A stretch of DNA of 64,000 nucleotides from Pseudobacteriovorax sp. (GTDB lineage: Bacteria > Bdellovibrionota_B > Oligoflexia > Oligoflexales > Oligoflexaceae). The notes under the pieces were generated by a model. That model saw nothing but the letters and a program-made list of their open reading frames with translations. It was not told where the DNA came from and did not search any database. Both the position numbers and the translations under genes were made by a program. Each line of letters opens with the position of its first letter. Within the stretch, counting starts at the first letter, position 1. Shown piece after piece: positions 17,364 to 26,641 of the stretch. Location: the NCBI GenBank assembly GCA_013215145.1, contig JABSRP010000037.1, positions 1-64,000 on the forward strand, read 5' to 3'.

Positions 17364-17837
17364 CTAATTCCAGGTACATATCACTTTAACCTTAGATTCC
17401 GCTCCTAATCCCTCATAAAACTTAAGGGCTCTGTCATTATCTTGCTCAACTTCCCATTTGATTTGGCTCACACCCTTAGATTGGCAAATTTCTTGCGCTT
17501 TCAGCATAAGTTTCTGACCTATATTTTGGCCACGGTACTCTGATTTAACGTAAACATCATCAATTTGCATGAACGTCTCAGCTTTCCAAATTGAATATCG
17601 CCAAGTGTATGAAATATAGCCCATAACGTTCTCATTATCCTGAGCTATTATTACCTCAAACTTGGGAATATCAGAAAATCCATCCCTAAGTAAATTTTCG
17701 CGTTTTGTCAGAACGGAATTAAGTTGACCTTCATGATTTGCAAGAGAGCGAATCATATCGAACAGAAGATCAATATCGCCTTTTGTTGCCAATCTAGTCG
17801 TTGCCAAAGTATGTTCTCCTTCAACTATTGCAATCAT
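17364..17837 (-). CDS. GNAT-family N-acetyltransferase
   Basis: A 157-residue single-domain protein with the GNAT fold signature. Strand 4 (ETFMQIDDVYVKSEYRG) leads into the acetyl-CoA pyrophosphate loop RGQNIGQKLM, and the C-terminal NDRALKFYEGLGAE is the usual motif-B ending. It should transfer an acetyl group from acetyl-CoA to an amine of a small molecule or protein. Substrate is not evident; the layout is closest to diamine/aminoglycoside-like GNATs. The VOC gene lies 18 bases upstream on the same strand, so the two may form an operon. Confidence 0.88.
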   Translation of the reverse strand: MIAIVEGEHTLATTRLATKGDIDLLFDMIRSLANHEGQLNSVLTKRENLLRDGFSDIPKFEVIIAQDNENVMGYISYTWRYSIWKAETFMQIDDVYVKSEYRGQNIGQKLMLKAQEICQSKGVSQIKWEVEQDNDRALKFYEGLGAESKVKVICTWN

Positions 17838-17855
17838 TTTTAGAGTATAGCTTTG

Positions 17856-18251
17856 TTATAGGTTTTGCTTGAGACAAGCATAATCATAACTTGTAATTTC
17901 GATAGGATTTTGTGCGGGATCAGAAAAATAAAGAGACATGCTAATTTCATGATCTTCCTGTCTGAATAAAATTTCGTTGTTCCTTAAATGGGTTATCCAT
18001 AGCAAAAAATCTCTGCCAGTGGTTGAGAAAGCTATTGTTTGCGATGGACTAGGATTGGTTCTTGTAAAAAGGGCAATATGTATCGAATTTGCCTTATTTC
18101 CAATTGTCAGCGGTCCGAAGGGATCATCGGCCCATAACTGAAGTGAATCAACCACTGTAAAACCAAAAATCTTGTAATACCATTCAGCCAAAGCTTCTCG
18201 ATCTTTACTACCTAGATGAATGTGATCGATTTTATCTAATTGTGGTTGCAT
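17856..18251 (-). CDS. VOC-superfamily (glyoxalase/bleomycin-resistance) protein
   Basis: A 131-residue protein with paired beta-alpha-beta-beta-beta modules. DHIHLGSKDREALAEWYYKI opens the first, and metal-ligand-type His and Glu positions occur in IDHIHLG and the closing NPIEITSYD. Such proteins form small metalloenzymes or drug-binding resistance proteins. It lies 18 bases upstream of the GNAT gene, suggesting a joint detoxification or resistance unit. Which substrate is handled cannot be told from the sequence. Confidence 0.85.
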   Translation of the reverse strand: MQPQLDKIDHIHLGSKDREALAEWYYKIFGFTVVDSLQLWADDPFGPLTIGNKANSIHIALFTRTNPSPSQTIAFSTTGRDFLLWITHLRNNEILFRQEDHEISMSLYFSDPAQNPIEITSYDYACLKQNL

Positions 18252-18821
18252 AATCTTTAATCCACTTAATAGCTGTATTCAATGAATCCAACAATGTCCC
18301 ATCCTATAGAATAAGACGCCCACTGATTAAGTATATTGCACTTAATTTATTACGACATAATTGGGGTCAACTGCCTAAATTTTTTAGGTTAAAACCAACA
18401 TATCCAATATTTGAACAGTAACGATAGACCATAGCTGCTTCCAACATTCACTTTTTCTTTCCTGCCGCTTCTATCCGATGAATTTTTAGATTAAATTCTT
18501 CGTACACTCCCGCTAAGCTTAGGGGAAGCCTCAAATATTCACCCCTTCTCCAAAGCGGATAGGCTGCATTGGTAATTTCCAATGAAGGAAAGAACCGGAA
18601 GACAAAAAATTCACCGACGACCTTTGAATGTCAGGCGATATCATTCGAATTATCGCTCACTTAGCATGTTTTTCAAAACGTGAGGCTTTACACAATTCAT
18701 TTGGTAATCTTAGAAGTTTCGAATAGTAGTAACAAACAAGCTTTTTGATCTGTTCCTAATCTTTTCCATTTTCATACCGATGAATGTTGTCTATTGACGC
18801 TCGTCACAACGAGAAGCAACA
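18252..18821. other. Intergenic region with a displaced gene fragment
   Basis: No intact gene. It holds a 109-bp copy of the 3' end of the penicillin-acylase-like gene (18448-18556). A stretch of unknown origin (18557-18660) follows, then the upstream region of the methyl-accepting protein gene. The area looks like the scar of an old rearrangement. Confidence 0.6.
18448..18556 (-). repeat. 109-bp copy of the hydrolase gene 3' end
   Basis: Identical to 35580-35688 except for two bases. It encodes in antisense the last 35 or so residues and stop of the acylase-like protein, but without the rest of that gene. Homology stops abruptly on both sides, so it is a duplicated fragment left by recombination or by transport on a mobile element. 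Confidence 0.92.
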
Positions 18822-21185
18822 ATGTTCAGGTCTATAAAAACTAAACTTCTGCTTTTGGTATCTAGTCTTCTTTTTCTCACGATTTCAATCGTATCAGGTT
18901 TTACTTACTTCAGTAATATAAAGAGAATTGAAAATAGTTTGGGAGAAAAGGCCCTGGGCATAGCAAGGACTGCTGCGGTCACAATTAATGGTGACAATCA
19001 TCGGATCTTATCCGTCAATATTTCTGGTGCTGCGGAAATGGATGAGTTTCAAACCCTTCATAAAAAATTAAAAAACATAAAAAATTCAAATCTACTACAA
19101 ACGGATATCTACACTTACACCAGAGCCTGGTGGGTGGAAGACGTGGATAACATCGTTTTCATTGGATCTAGCAGTAACGAGCCATTTTCTGTCAAGGGAC
19201 AAGAAATGGAGGCATATATGAAAGAAGCCCTGACAGCAGGAAAAGACGGATTTACAGAAATTATTAAAACTATCAATGGTGAATGGATTACAGGATACTC
19301 ACCCATATTGGATGACTCGGGAAACGTAACTGGTGTGGTTGAGGTGGCTCTTGCTACCACGGGAGAAGTATCAGAAGCACGGAACATGTTTCTCAAAAAT
19401 ATGGGAATATCAGCCCTAATCGCAATGCTACTAGGCTGTTTTTTTACATTCATCGTTGCAACAAAAACGACAAACCCAATTGTTGCCCTAGGTCACGTTA
19501 CGCGATCGATGGCTGACGGAGATCTAAAAACAAGAGCTCGAGTTTCAGGTAGTGATGAAATCGCCAAACTCAGCAAGAATTTCAACCAAATGGCTGAAAA
19601 CCTGGAAAAGTCATATCTTGAATTGGAGACTTACAGTAAAGATTTGGAAAAGATGGTTGAGGCCAGAACTGCAGAAGTGGTTGCGGCCGAAAAGGATAAA
19701 CAAGTCGCGGAATCCGCAAAAAAGCAAGCTGAACAGGCCAAAATAGTTGCAGAAAATGCTACAAAAGAGGCTGTCGAGTCTCAAGAAAAAATGGAGTCTG
19801 CCCTCAAAGAGGCGAAAAATGAAAAAATGAAAGCCGTAGAAGCGACGGTACTAGCACAAAAAGAAAGAGAAAAGTCTGAAATGGCTGCTCAAAGCGCTAA
19901 AATAGCAGCCGAAAAAGCCCTGAAAGCGAAAAACGAAGCGGCCAAAGCTACTAGAAAGGCTGAGGACGCAGCCAAGCGAGCGGAAATTGAAAAAGCAAAG
20001 TCTGAAGAGGAAAAAAGAAGAGCCGAAGAAGCTATGCTTGCTAGCGAAGAAGCAAAGGTAATTGCAGAACGCTCAAGGTTAGAAGCTGAAAACGCTGCAA
20101 ATACAGCAAGACTCGAAAAAGAAAAGGCCAAGCGAGCTCAGTTAGAGAGTGAAGACGCCAAAGCAATGGCAGAAACGTTGGGAAGAAAAGCCCAAGAGCA
20201 GTCAGAGTTTTTAATGAATCGCGCTAATCTTCTTCTGGCTGCAGTAAGTAGAGCTGAAGAAGGGGATTTAACGGTTGAGATAGAATTTGAAGGTAGTGAT
20301 CCTGTTGCAAAAATTGGTAGAGGTCTGTCAAATTTTATAGGTGTCCTTCGAACATCGATTCTATCGATTGAAAATCAAGCGAATCGGCTTAATGAAAATA
20401 ATATTAAGCTAGGAGGACTCACTGAGGAGATGTTCCATAATGCTTTAACTACTGCAAATCAGATTGCCGGAATGGTTGAAGCTTCTGCTAGACTTAACGA
20501 AAACATGAAGCATGTAAAGAATAATACTGACGAGATAAAATTATCAATTTCAAATGTAGCCAATTCCACTGCTAAAGCGGCCAATTTAACTGATGAAATG
20601 GTGGCCTCTAGCAATACGGCAAAACATGTAGTTGACCGATTGAGTGATAGGGTTCTAGACATTCAAGATATAGTAAGTCTCATCAATCAAATTGCAGATC
20701 AAACGAATCTTTTAGCCCTTAATGCAACAATTGAAGCCAGTCGCGCAGGTGATAATGGTAGAGGTTTTTCAGTAGTGGCAAGCGAAGTCAAAGAACTAGC
20801 GGGTCAGACAGCGGTTGCGACAACAGAAATTTCCAATCAAGTTAAAGAAATCAACACAGAAGCATCCTCGACGGTCAAAGTTATGGAGACAATTTCTGGC
20901 TTTATTGAGAGAATCAATGACTCATCTAGGAATATTTCTGAATCTACCGAACAGCAAGAAATTGCCTCGAGTGAAATCGTCGGAATTATTAGTCATTCAT
21001 TAGAAGCTACAAGTCTAATCAACAAGAACCTGTTTACCGTAAAACAAGCAACAGACAGCACTAAAAGTGTTACGCAGTCAACTAAGGAGGCGGCGCTATC
21101 TGTTAAACGAGTCTCGGACCAGCTGGTCGACTTAGTTGGAAAATTTAAGATTCATAAAGAAGACGAAAGTGATAGTGCCGCCTGA
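18822..21185 (+). CDS. Methyl-accepting chemotaxis protein with very long coiled coil
   Basis: The 787-residue receptor has membrane helix 1 at about 7-28, a periplasmic sensor, helix 2 at about 194-214 and a HAMP region. An unusually long Ala/Glu/Lys-rich coiled coil runs from about 290 to 465. A second HAMP-like segment (LLLAAVSRAEEGDLTVEIEF) and the signalling hairpin follow, with tip QIADQTNLLALNATIEASRA around 622-641. The first 290 residues closely match the kinase at 23970-26225. The protein should form receptor arrays and control a CheA-type kinase. No CheW gene is visible nearby. The long coil resembles a signal-transmitting stalk or a soluble-array spacer. Confidence 0.93.
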   Translation: MFRSIKTKLLLLVSSLLFLTISIVSGFTYFSNIKRIENSLGEKALGIARTAAVTINGDNHRILSVNISGAAEMDEFQTLHKKLKNIKNSNLLQTDIYTYTRAWWVEDVDNIVFIGSSSNEPFSVKGQEMEAYMKEALTAGKDGFTEIIKTINGEWITGYSPILDDSGNVTGVVEVALATTGEVSEARNMFLKNMGISALIAMLLGCFFTFIVATKTTNPIVALGHVTRSMADGDLKTRARVSGSDEIAKLSKNFNQMAENLEKSYLELETYSKDLEKMVEARTAEVVAAEKDKQVAESAKKQAEQAKIVAENATKEAVESQEKMESALKEAKNEKMKAVEATVLAQKEREKSEMAAQSAKIAAEKALKAKNEAAKATRKAEDAAKRAEIEKAKSEEEKRRAEEAMLASEEAKVIAERSRLEAENAANTARLEKEKAKRAQLESEDAKAMAETLGRKAQEQSEFLMNRANLLLAAVSRAEEGDLTVEIEFEGSDPVAKIGRGLSNFIGVLRTSILSIENQANRLNENNIKLGGLTEEMFHNALTTANQIAGMVEASARLNENMKHVKNNTDEIKLSISNVANSTAKAANLTDEMVASSNTAKHVVDRLSDRVLDIQDIVSLINQIADQTNLLALNATIEASRAGDNGRGFSVVASEVKELAGQTAVATTEISNQVKEINTEASSTVKVMETISGFIERINDSSRNISESTEQQEIASSEIVGIISHSLEATSLINKNLFTVKQATDSTKSVTQSTKEAALSVKRVSDQLVDLVGKFKIHKEDESDSAA

Positions 21186-21247
21186 TCATTGTGCTCCGTA
21201 ATTGGACAAATTTATTTCTTGGAGCTACCTTGACTTCTCTTTAGGAT

Positions 21248-23205
21248 CTAATTTGCAGAGATAGTAAAAGTAAATTCAGTACCTTTGTCTAGCTCGGATT
21301 TTATGGAGTAGATTTCACCTTTTAGACTTGATACCGCATCGACCACAGAAGCCAAACCAACGCCACGACCACTGATGTCGGAAATTTTGCTACTAGAAGA
21401 GAAACCGGAGTGAAACACTAGATGAAGTGTCTGTTCCCTAGATAATTTTTTCAATTCTGATTCGGTTACAATTTGCTTTCGTAAGGCAAGCTCGGCTATT
21501 TTTTTCACCGAAATCCCCCCCCATCATCAGCAATGGAGAATTTTATATGTCCATTTTCCATTTGATTTGCCGATATTTGAATATTTCCACATTCTTCTTT
21601 ACCTTTATTTATTCGATCTTTGGGAGATTCAATTCCATGATCAATAGCATTGTTTATAAAGTGCAATGCAATTTCGCCAAATTTAGATATATTTCTTTTA
21701 GATAATGAAATCCCCTTCCAGTCAAAGGTCAGTGAGATTTCTTTGCGTAGCTCTCTTGCAGTATGATTGGCTCTCATGGATATTATTGCTTCGTATTCCC
21801 TTAAATTAATACGCATGGGATTTTGATCTGACAGATAATTATATAATCCCTTAACACTATTTGCATCGACATGTTTGCTATCACCTGTTTCGTCTATAAG
21901 GGATTTCAATTCGGATAGTGCAGAGTCTATAAATTCATCAGTTTTATCTCGCTCAGATGGATTTTCTCGATTTTTATCTTGGTTTAAGACTTGAGTCAAA
22001 CCAAGAAGTTCAGTTAGTTCCTTAGTAACTTCAGCTGCCAACACTACTGATTTTTCCCATTCGGTTATCGACGCATCTTTCAAGGCACTTTCAGTGTCAT
22101 GCGCCAGATCTTTTAAGCTGCTAAAACCCGCAGTCCTGGCCAAACCTTTTATGGTATGCAAGGTGTTCAAAATTTTTTCTTTATTAAAACTCCTAAGTTC
22201 TTCGTCATATGCTACTTGAAGATCCTGTAGTTCTTCCATTGTAGTCTTTAAAAGAATTTCTTCACATTTCTTTATTTCAACAATTCTACGGGTCACTTGC
22301 TCTTGAATTTCTTTATCTTTTTCTTCTCTGAACCTTGAGTTTATGACTGATGTTTTATCTTGAAGGACCACTAAAATTTTCTCTACACTATCCCCTGAGA
22401 GCACGGGATGCAGTGTTAATCCAATCCATCTATGGTCAAAACCCGGGTTGTTATCGCACTTAATTTGGAGTTCCGTTGGTATGCTTTTGCATTCCATGTC
22501 AAACCATGTTTCTTCGATTCCAATGAGGTTATGGATTTCTATACGATTCCTAGTCTCGTCATCAAGGTTTGTAGATTTTTTAAAAAGTAACTCGTACAAT
22601 GACTTTCCATCAACATCTTTTGTTTCGAGCAGATGTTCGACGTAGTTACTATAGGGACCAACAACAGTACCGGATCCCTCTATTGTCATAATGCCAAGTG
22701 GGATGCATGAAAAAATTTGAGTTAGTCTTTTCTCAGTTTCTTTGACGTCAGAAATATCCCGACCCAAAATCTGATATAAAGAATTAAAATTACCTTTCAA
22801 TTGAGGCAGAGTATGAATACTCCAAATATATTCGCAACTTTTGCTTTTTGTTGAGTCAACGATCAACTCAAAATCTATGTTTCCAGAACCTATTTCGCGA
22901 GCTTCAAGTTGTCTGATTTTTTCTTTGAATATGTTCCACGTTTGCTCTTTAAATATTGATTTGATGTTATGACCAATGGCCTTTTCAATATCCGTGGACA
23001 TTAACTGCGATAGTATGCTATTAGCCTTAAAAACATTGCCTTTTTCGTCAATAATACCATAGGCATTAGGCAGGCTATCGATGACATGTTCGGCGTGAAA
23101 TTTCGATCGTTCGAGTTGACTCGTTATTTCATGACTCGCTTGGAGGCTTTGTGTTGCGGCTAGTAATTGAAATGCACTGCCGTCTTGAAGCTGTTTGGCG
23201 CTCAT
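21248..23205 (-). pseudogene. PAS-PAS-Hpt-HATPase CheA-like kinase, split by frameshift at a G8 tract
   Basis: The first frame (23205 to 21505, 566 residues) has a PAS domain (about 45-150), a second PAS-like region (about 165-290) and an Hpt domain with TLHTIKGLARTAGF. A HATPase with FINNAIDHGIESP follows. Just after FSIADDGGG the frame ends. The second frame (GTG at 21508 to 21248) continues exactly with the rest of the HATPase, including SGRGVGLASVVDAV and a GTEFTF end. The switch coincides with a run of eight G (21515-21522 on the plus strand as C). One added G would restore DDGGGIS and a single protein of about 650 residues. No membrane segment is present, so it is a cytoplasmic kinase that likely couples to the neighbouring receptors. 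Confidence 0.85.
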
Positions 23206-23813
23206 AGAAATTCCAATTCTCCCTCTTCTTCTTCGTCACGTTCAATATAATTTACTTCTTGGATTGCTGACCAATCAAAAACCTGGATTTCAGATGATAA
23301 AATTAGCTTGAAATTTGCTGACTTCAATTGCCATACATTTCTTTTGCCGTGTTTCTTCGCTGATAGAAAACGATCGCGGAAAAGTACCTCATCAAAGCCT
23401 CTCGTGACTAACGGTAAACTTAAACCGCAGTTGCCATTTTCCTGGCCTAGGCTTTCTTTGAGACCACCTGCTGTCAAATTGCTTAATTCCTTCAGGCGAT
23501 CAAATATCATGTCAAGTGTAATAGAATCGGGGGAGCGGTTGAATTTTGAAAGAATCATTTGCTTACCTGATTCCGTATCGAAGTGAATTTTAATACAGAC
23601 TTTAAGTTTTCGGCCCGCGAGTAATACTAGTGACATCCAATGGTCAAAAATCGAGGCATCGACGTTCGAATAGGGATGAATATCTATTTCTTGGATACCT
23701 GTTTGGTCAATCAGTTTGTCGCGAGAAATTTTCTGCAGAATATCCTCAAAATTACTCAAATTTCCGTCCGTATCTGAATGCCTAGAGATGCTGCCCGTAG
23801 CTGTTTGGCCCAC
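23202..23813 (-). CDS. CheX-like chemotaxis phosphatase-family protein
   Basis: The 203-residue protein overlaps the kinase start by 4 bases (ATGA type), so both are translated together. After a polar N-terminus, residues about 60-170 resemble the CheC/CheX/FliN-like fold. The helix-strand block DMIFDRLKELSNLTAGGLKE followed by GNCGLSLPLVTRG matches the CheX pattern of ExxN-containing helix and LPxxxxG strand. CheX proteins dephosphorylate CheY-P. Here it would tune signals from the adjoining kinase to the CheY-like protein at 26245. An acidic DEEEEGE stretch closes the protein. Confidence 0.65.
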   Translation of the reverse strand: MGQTATGSISRHSDTDGNLSNFEDILQKISRDKLIDQTGIQEIDIHPYSNVDASIFDHWMSLVLLAGRKLKVCIKIHFDTESGKQMILSKFNRSPDSITLDMIFDRLKELSNLTAGGLKESLGQENGNCGLSLPLVTRGFDEVLFRDRFLSAKKHGKRNVWQLKSANFKLILSSEIQVFDWSAIQEVNYIERDEEEEGELEFL

Positions 23814-23969
23814 ATTACTCTCCTTGTTAGTGTTACAGGTCGGATATCGATTTCCCTGAAAAAATCTTTAGTTTTTTCCGGCTGATATTTATTACCATAA
23901 TGTATTAATATTTTGTCCTAGGATGCCGACTTGCAGGGAAATACTCTTATGAAAAGGTGATATTACTTA

Positions 23970-26225
23970 ATGTTCAGCTCTATAAAAACGAAACTACTTC
24001 TTCTAGTGTCGAGTCTTCTATTTCTCGCCATTTCAATCGTGTCCGGGTTTTTGTACCTTAGTAGTCTCAAGAGAATCGAAAACGGCCTAGGTGAGAAAGC
24101 TTTGAGCATTGCACGCACCGCAGCAATTACCATTAACGGTGATAATCACAGTAAATTATCACAAAACATTAGTAACGCTGGTGGCATGGAAGAACTTGCT
24201 ACTCTGCAAAAAAAGCTCCGAATGGTAAAAAATACTAATAGTTTGCAAACGGATGTCTATACTTATACTAGAGCCTGGTGGGTTAATGACACTGATAATA
24301 TCGTCTTTGTCGGGTCAAGTAGTGAAGAGACTTTTTCAGTAAAGGGTCAAGCTATGGAGGCCTATATGAAAAAAGCTCTATATGATGGTAGTAGTGGTTT
24401 TACCGAGATTTTTAAAACCGTTAATGGAGAATGGATTACTGGCTATTCTCCAATATATTCTAGTGACGGAAACATCTCAGGTGTCCTGGAAGTGGCTCTC
24501 GCAACGTCGGATGAAGTATTGACGGCACGTAATCAATTTTTAAAAAATGTCGTGATTTCGGCAATTGTAGCGATGATATTGGGGTGTATATTTACCTATA
24601 TAGTAGCGACAAAAACGACAAGTCCTATAATTGCTTTGGGTCATGTTACTCGTTCAATGGCAGGAGGGGATTTAAATACAAGGGCCGAGGTTTCCGGAAA
24701 GGACGAAATTACAAGTCTGAGTAAAGATTTTAATAAAATGGCAGAAAATTTAGAAAAATCTTATAGAGAATTAGAAATATATAATGAGGACTTAGAAAAA
24801 ATGGTCGAGGCTCGCACGGCAGAAGTCGTTGCGAGTAAAAAGAAGATACAGAAGATTTTAGCTCATATTGAACAGGGTATTTTGACGTTCGATAAATCTC
24901 TCAGAATAGATGACGAATTTTCGGCATATTTATCTGAGTTTTACAATGTTGCTTCAATCGATATACCTGGACGGGATGTGTTAGAGTTAGTATTACCTGA
25001 ATCGAACCTAACCTCTGATCAATACAACCAAGCCCATGAGACTCTCAAAGCTGTAGTAGGTGAGCACGCGGTTGCGTGGACTTTTAACAGCGATCATCTA
25101 CCAACTGAGGCCACTATTAAAATTGCCCAATCAGAGAAAATTATTGGTCTTGAATGGACCCCAATATTTGATAATAGTGAGAAAACAGAACGATTGATGT
25201 TGGCCATGAAGGATCTGACGGCCCAAAGAATGCTAGAAAAAGAAGTGGCGGAGAAGGATGCAAAAAATCAGGAGCTTATGGACAAGATCGGTGAGTTGGT
25301 TACTATTGAACGAGATAGAGCCAACAAGTTTTTTGTTGACTCAGATCCTAGGGTCAAAAGTATTGAAAAATCGTCATCAAACCACAGCCTCGACAAGCTT
25401 TTTATGGAAATTCATACGCTAAAAGGAGGGGCTAGACTTCTTAACTTTAAAGGTTTAATTGATGTTGCTCATAAGCTCGAAAAAGACCTCCAAGACTATA
25501 AAGAGGGTAAAATTGACGAGGAATTGACGATCAAAAACGGAGCAAAGAAAGTCTCTGATAAATACTATGAATACAGACGAGTATTCAAGGATGTCCTAGG
25601 TGGTAGTAGCAATGTTTCAACCTCTCACGAGAATACTGGCGGATTCTATACCCTAATTGATAAGCATGTTTTTAGCATCAAGGAAGATCTTATAGATAAA
25701 GGTCTTGAATTGGGTGAAATATCTGTATTTGATGCGGTCGTGAGTTGGAAGTCTGAGGTTTTGCCACTGCTCGATGATATCTTAATTCACAGTTTCAGCA
25801 ATAGTATCGATCATGGCTATCATAGACCCTTTTTAAGCGGATCAAAGGTTTCACCAATTAGTCTAAGTATCTCTGCGGAGACGGACAAAAATAGAGTCAT
25901 TATAAAAATAAAAGACGAAGGATCAGGTCTTGATAGAGACAAAGTGGTTAAGCTAGCGGCGGGAAAAAATATAGATTGTGACGAAAGTTCTGATGCTTCA
26001 GTGTTTGGGTGTTTATTCCATGTCTCATTCTCAACCGCTGATACGGTTTCTACTTCGAGCGGGCGAGGTGTTGGACTTCCGGCTATTAAAGATATGGTGA
26101 ATAAACTTGATGGGGAAGTCTCGATTGGCAATGGTAGTCCCACGGGTACTATCTTAACAATTGATTTTCCACAAACAAAGGTCTGCAACATGTATGGACG
26201 TCAATCTCTGAAAAAAGCTGTGTAA
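23970..26225 (+). CDS. Membrane sensor kinase with PAS, Hpt and HATPase; receptor half shared with MCP
   Basis: The N-terminal 290 residues (membrane helices about 7-28 and 194-214, periplasmic sensor, HAMP, coil ending MVEARTAEVVAS) are paralogous to the MCP at 18822. The output differs: a PAS-like domain (about 290-425), an Hpt domain with EIHTLKGGARLLNF near 478-491, a helical spacer, and a CheA-type HATPase with HSFSNSIDHGY near 608. The HATPase ends with SGRGVGLPAIKDMV. It thus joins CheA P1 and P4 functions to an MCP-type sensor in one chain. The CheY-like gene follows after 19 bases and is its probable target. Confidence 0.92.
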   Translation: MFSSIKTKLLLLVSSLLFLAISIVSGFLYLSSLKRIENGLGEKALSIARTAAITINGDNHSKLSQNISNAGGMEELATLQKKLRMVKNTNSLQTDVYTYTRAWWVNDTDNIVFVGSSSEETFSVKGQAMEAYMKKALYDGSSGFTEIFKTVNGEWITGYSPIYSSDGNISGVLEVALATSDEVLTARNQFLKNVVISAIVAMILGCIFTYIVATKTTSPIIALGHVTRSMAGGDLNTRAEVSGKDEITSLSKDFNKMAENLEKSYRELEIYNEDLEKMVEARTAEVVASKKKIQKILAHIEQGILTFDKSLRIDDEFSAYLSEFYNVASIDIPGRDVLELVLPESNLTSDQYNQAHETLKAVVGEHAVAWTFNSDHLPTEATIKIAQSEKIIGLEWTPIFDNSEKTERLMLAMKDLTAQRMLEKEVAEKDAKNQELMDKIGELVTIERDRANKFFVDSDPRVKSIEKSSSNHSLDKLFMEIHTLKGGARLLNFKGLIDVAHKLEKDLQDYKEGKIDEELTIKNGAKKVSDKYYEYRRVFKDVLGGSSNVSTSHENTGGFYTLIDKHVFSIKEDLIDKGLELGEISVFDAVVSWKSEVLPLLDDILIHSFSNSIDHGYHRPFLSGSKVSPISLSISAETDKNRVIIKIKDEGSGLDRDKVVKLAAGKNIDCDESSDASVFGCLFHVSFSTADTVSTSSGRGVGLPAIKDMVNKLDGEVSIGNGSPTGTILTIDFPQTKVCNMYGRQSLKKAV

Positions 26226-26244
26226 ATGTTTAGGAGTTAAAGGC

Positions 26245-26622
26245 ATGGGCAAAATACTAATTGTTGACGATTCTGATATGTTCAGGGATGAACTTAAATT
26301 AGCCCTGAAGAATGGTGAACATGAGGTGTTGGAAGCTTCAGATGGATTGGATGGGTTGAACAAAGCTAAAGAGAGTTCAGGAATTGACATCATCATCAGT
26401 GATTTCAATATGCCCGAGCTAAATGGTTTGCAGATGGTCGCGATGATCAAAGAATTAGAGCAATATAAAACAACACCAATCTTTATTTTAACAACTGAAA
26501 CCTCACCGGAGTTGAAGCAACAAGCAACGACTGCAGGCGTTATGGCTTGGATTGTTAAGCCCTTCGTAGAAAAAAAGCTCCTGATGGGTATTTCTAAAAT
26601 TCTTTCTATGAAAGCATCATAG
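26245..26622 (+). CDS. CheY-like single-domain response regulator
   Basis: A 125-residue receiver with acidic pair VDDSD, phospho-acceptor Asp in IISDFNMPELNG (about residue 53), TTE at the switch Thr and the conserved Lys in WIVKPF. No output domain follows, so it acts like CheY on a partner or as a phosphate carrier. Strong ribosome-binding site (AGGAG) about 10 bases before the ATG. It is sandwiched between a receptor kinase and a STAS-domain gene in the same direction, giving a three-gene transcription unit. Confidence 0.93.
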   Translation: MGKILIVDDSDMFRDELKLALKNGEHEVLEASDGLDGLNKAKESSGIDIIISDFNMPELNGLQMVAMIKELEQYKTTPIFILTTETSPELKQQATTAGVMAWIVKPFVEKKLLMGISKILSMKAS

Positions 26623-26641
26623 CATTTTTGGAGGAAAAAAA

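Noticed and set aside
19889-20131. Ala/Ser/Phe-rich minus-strand frame in the MCP
   Set aside because: A shadow of the coiled-coil repeat composition.
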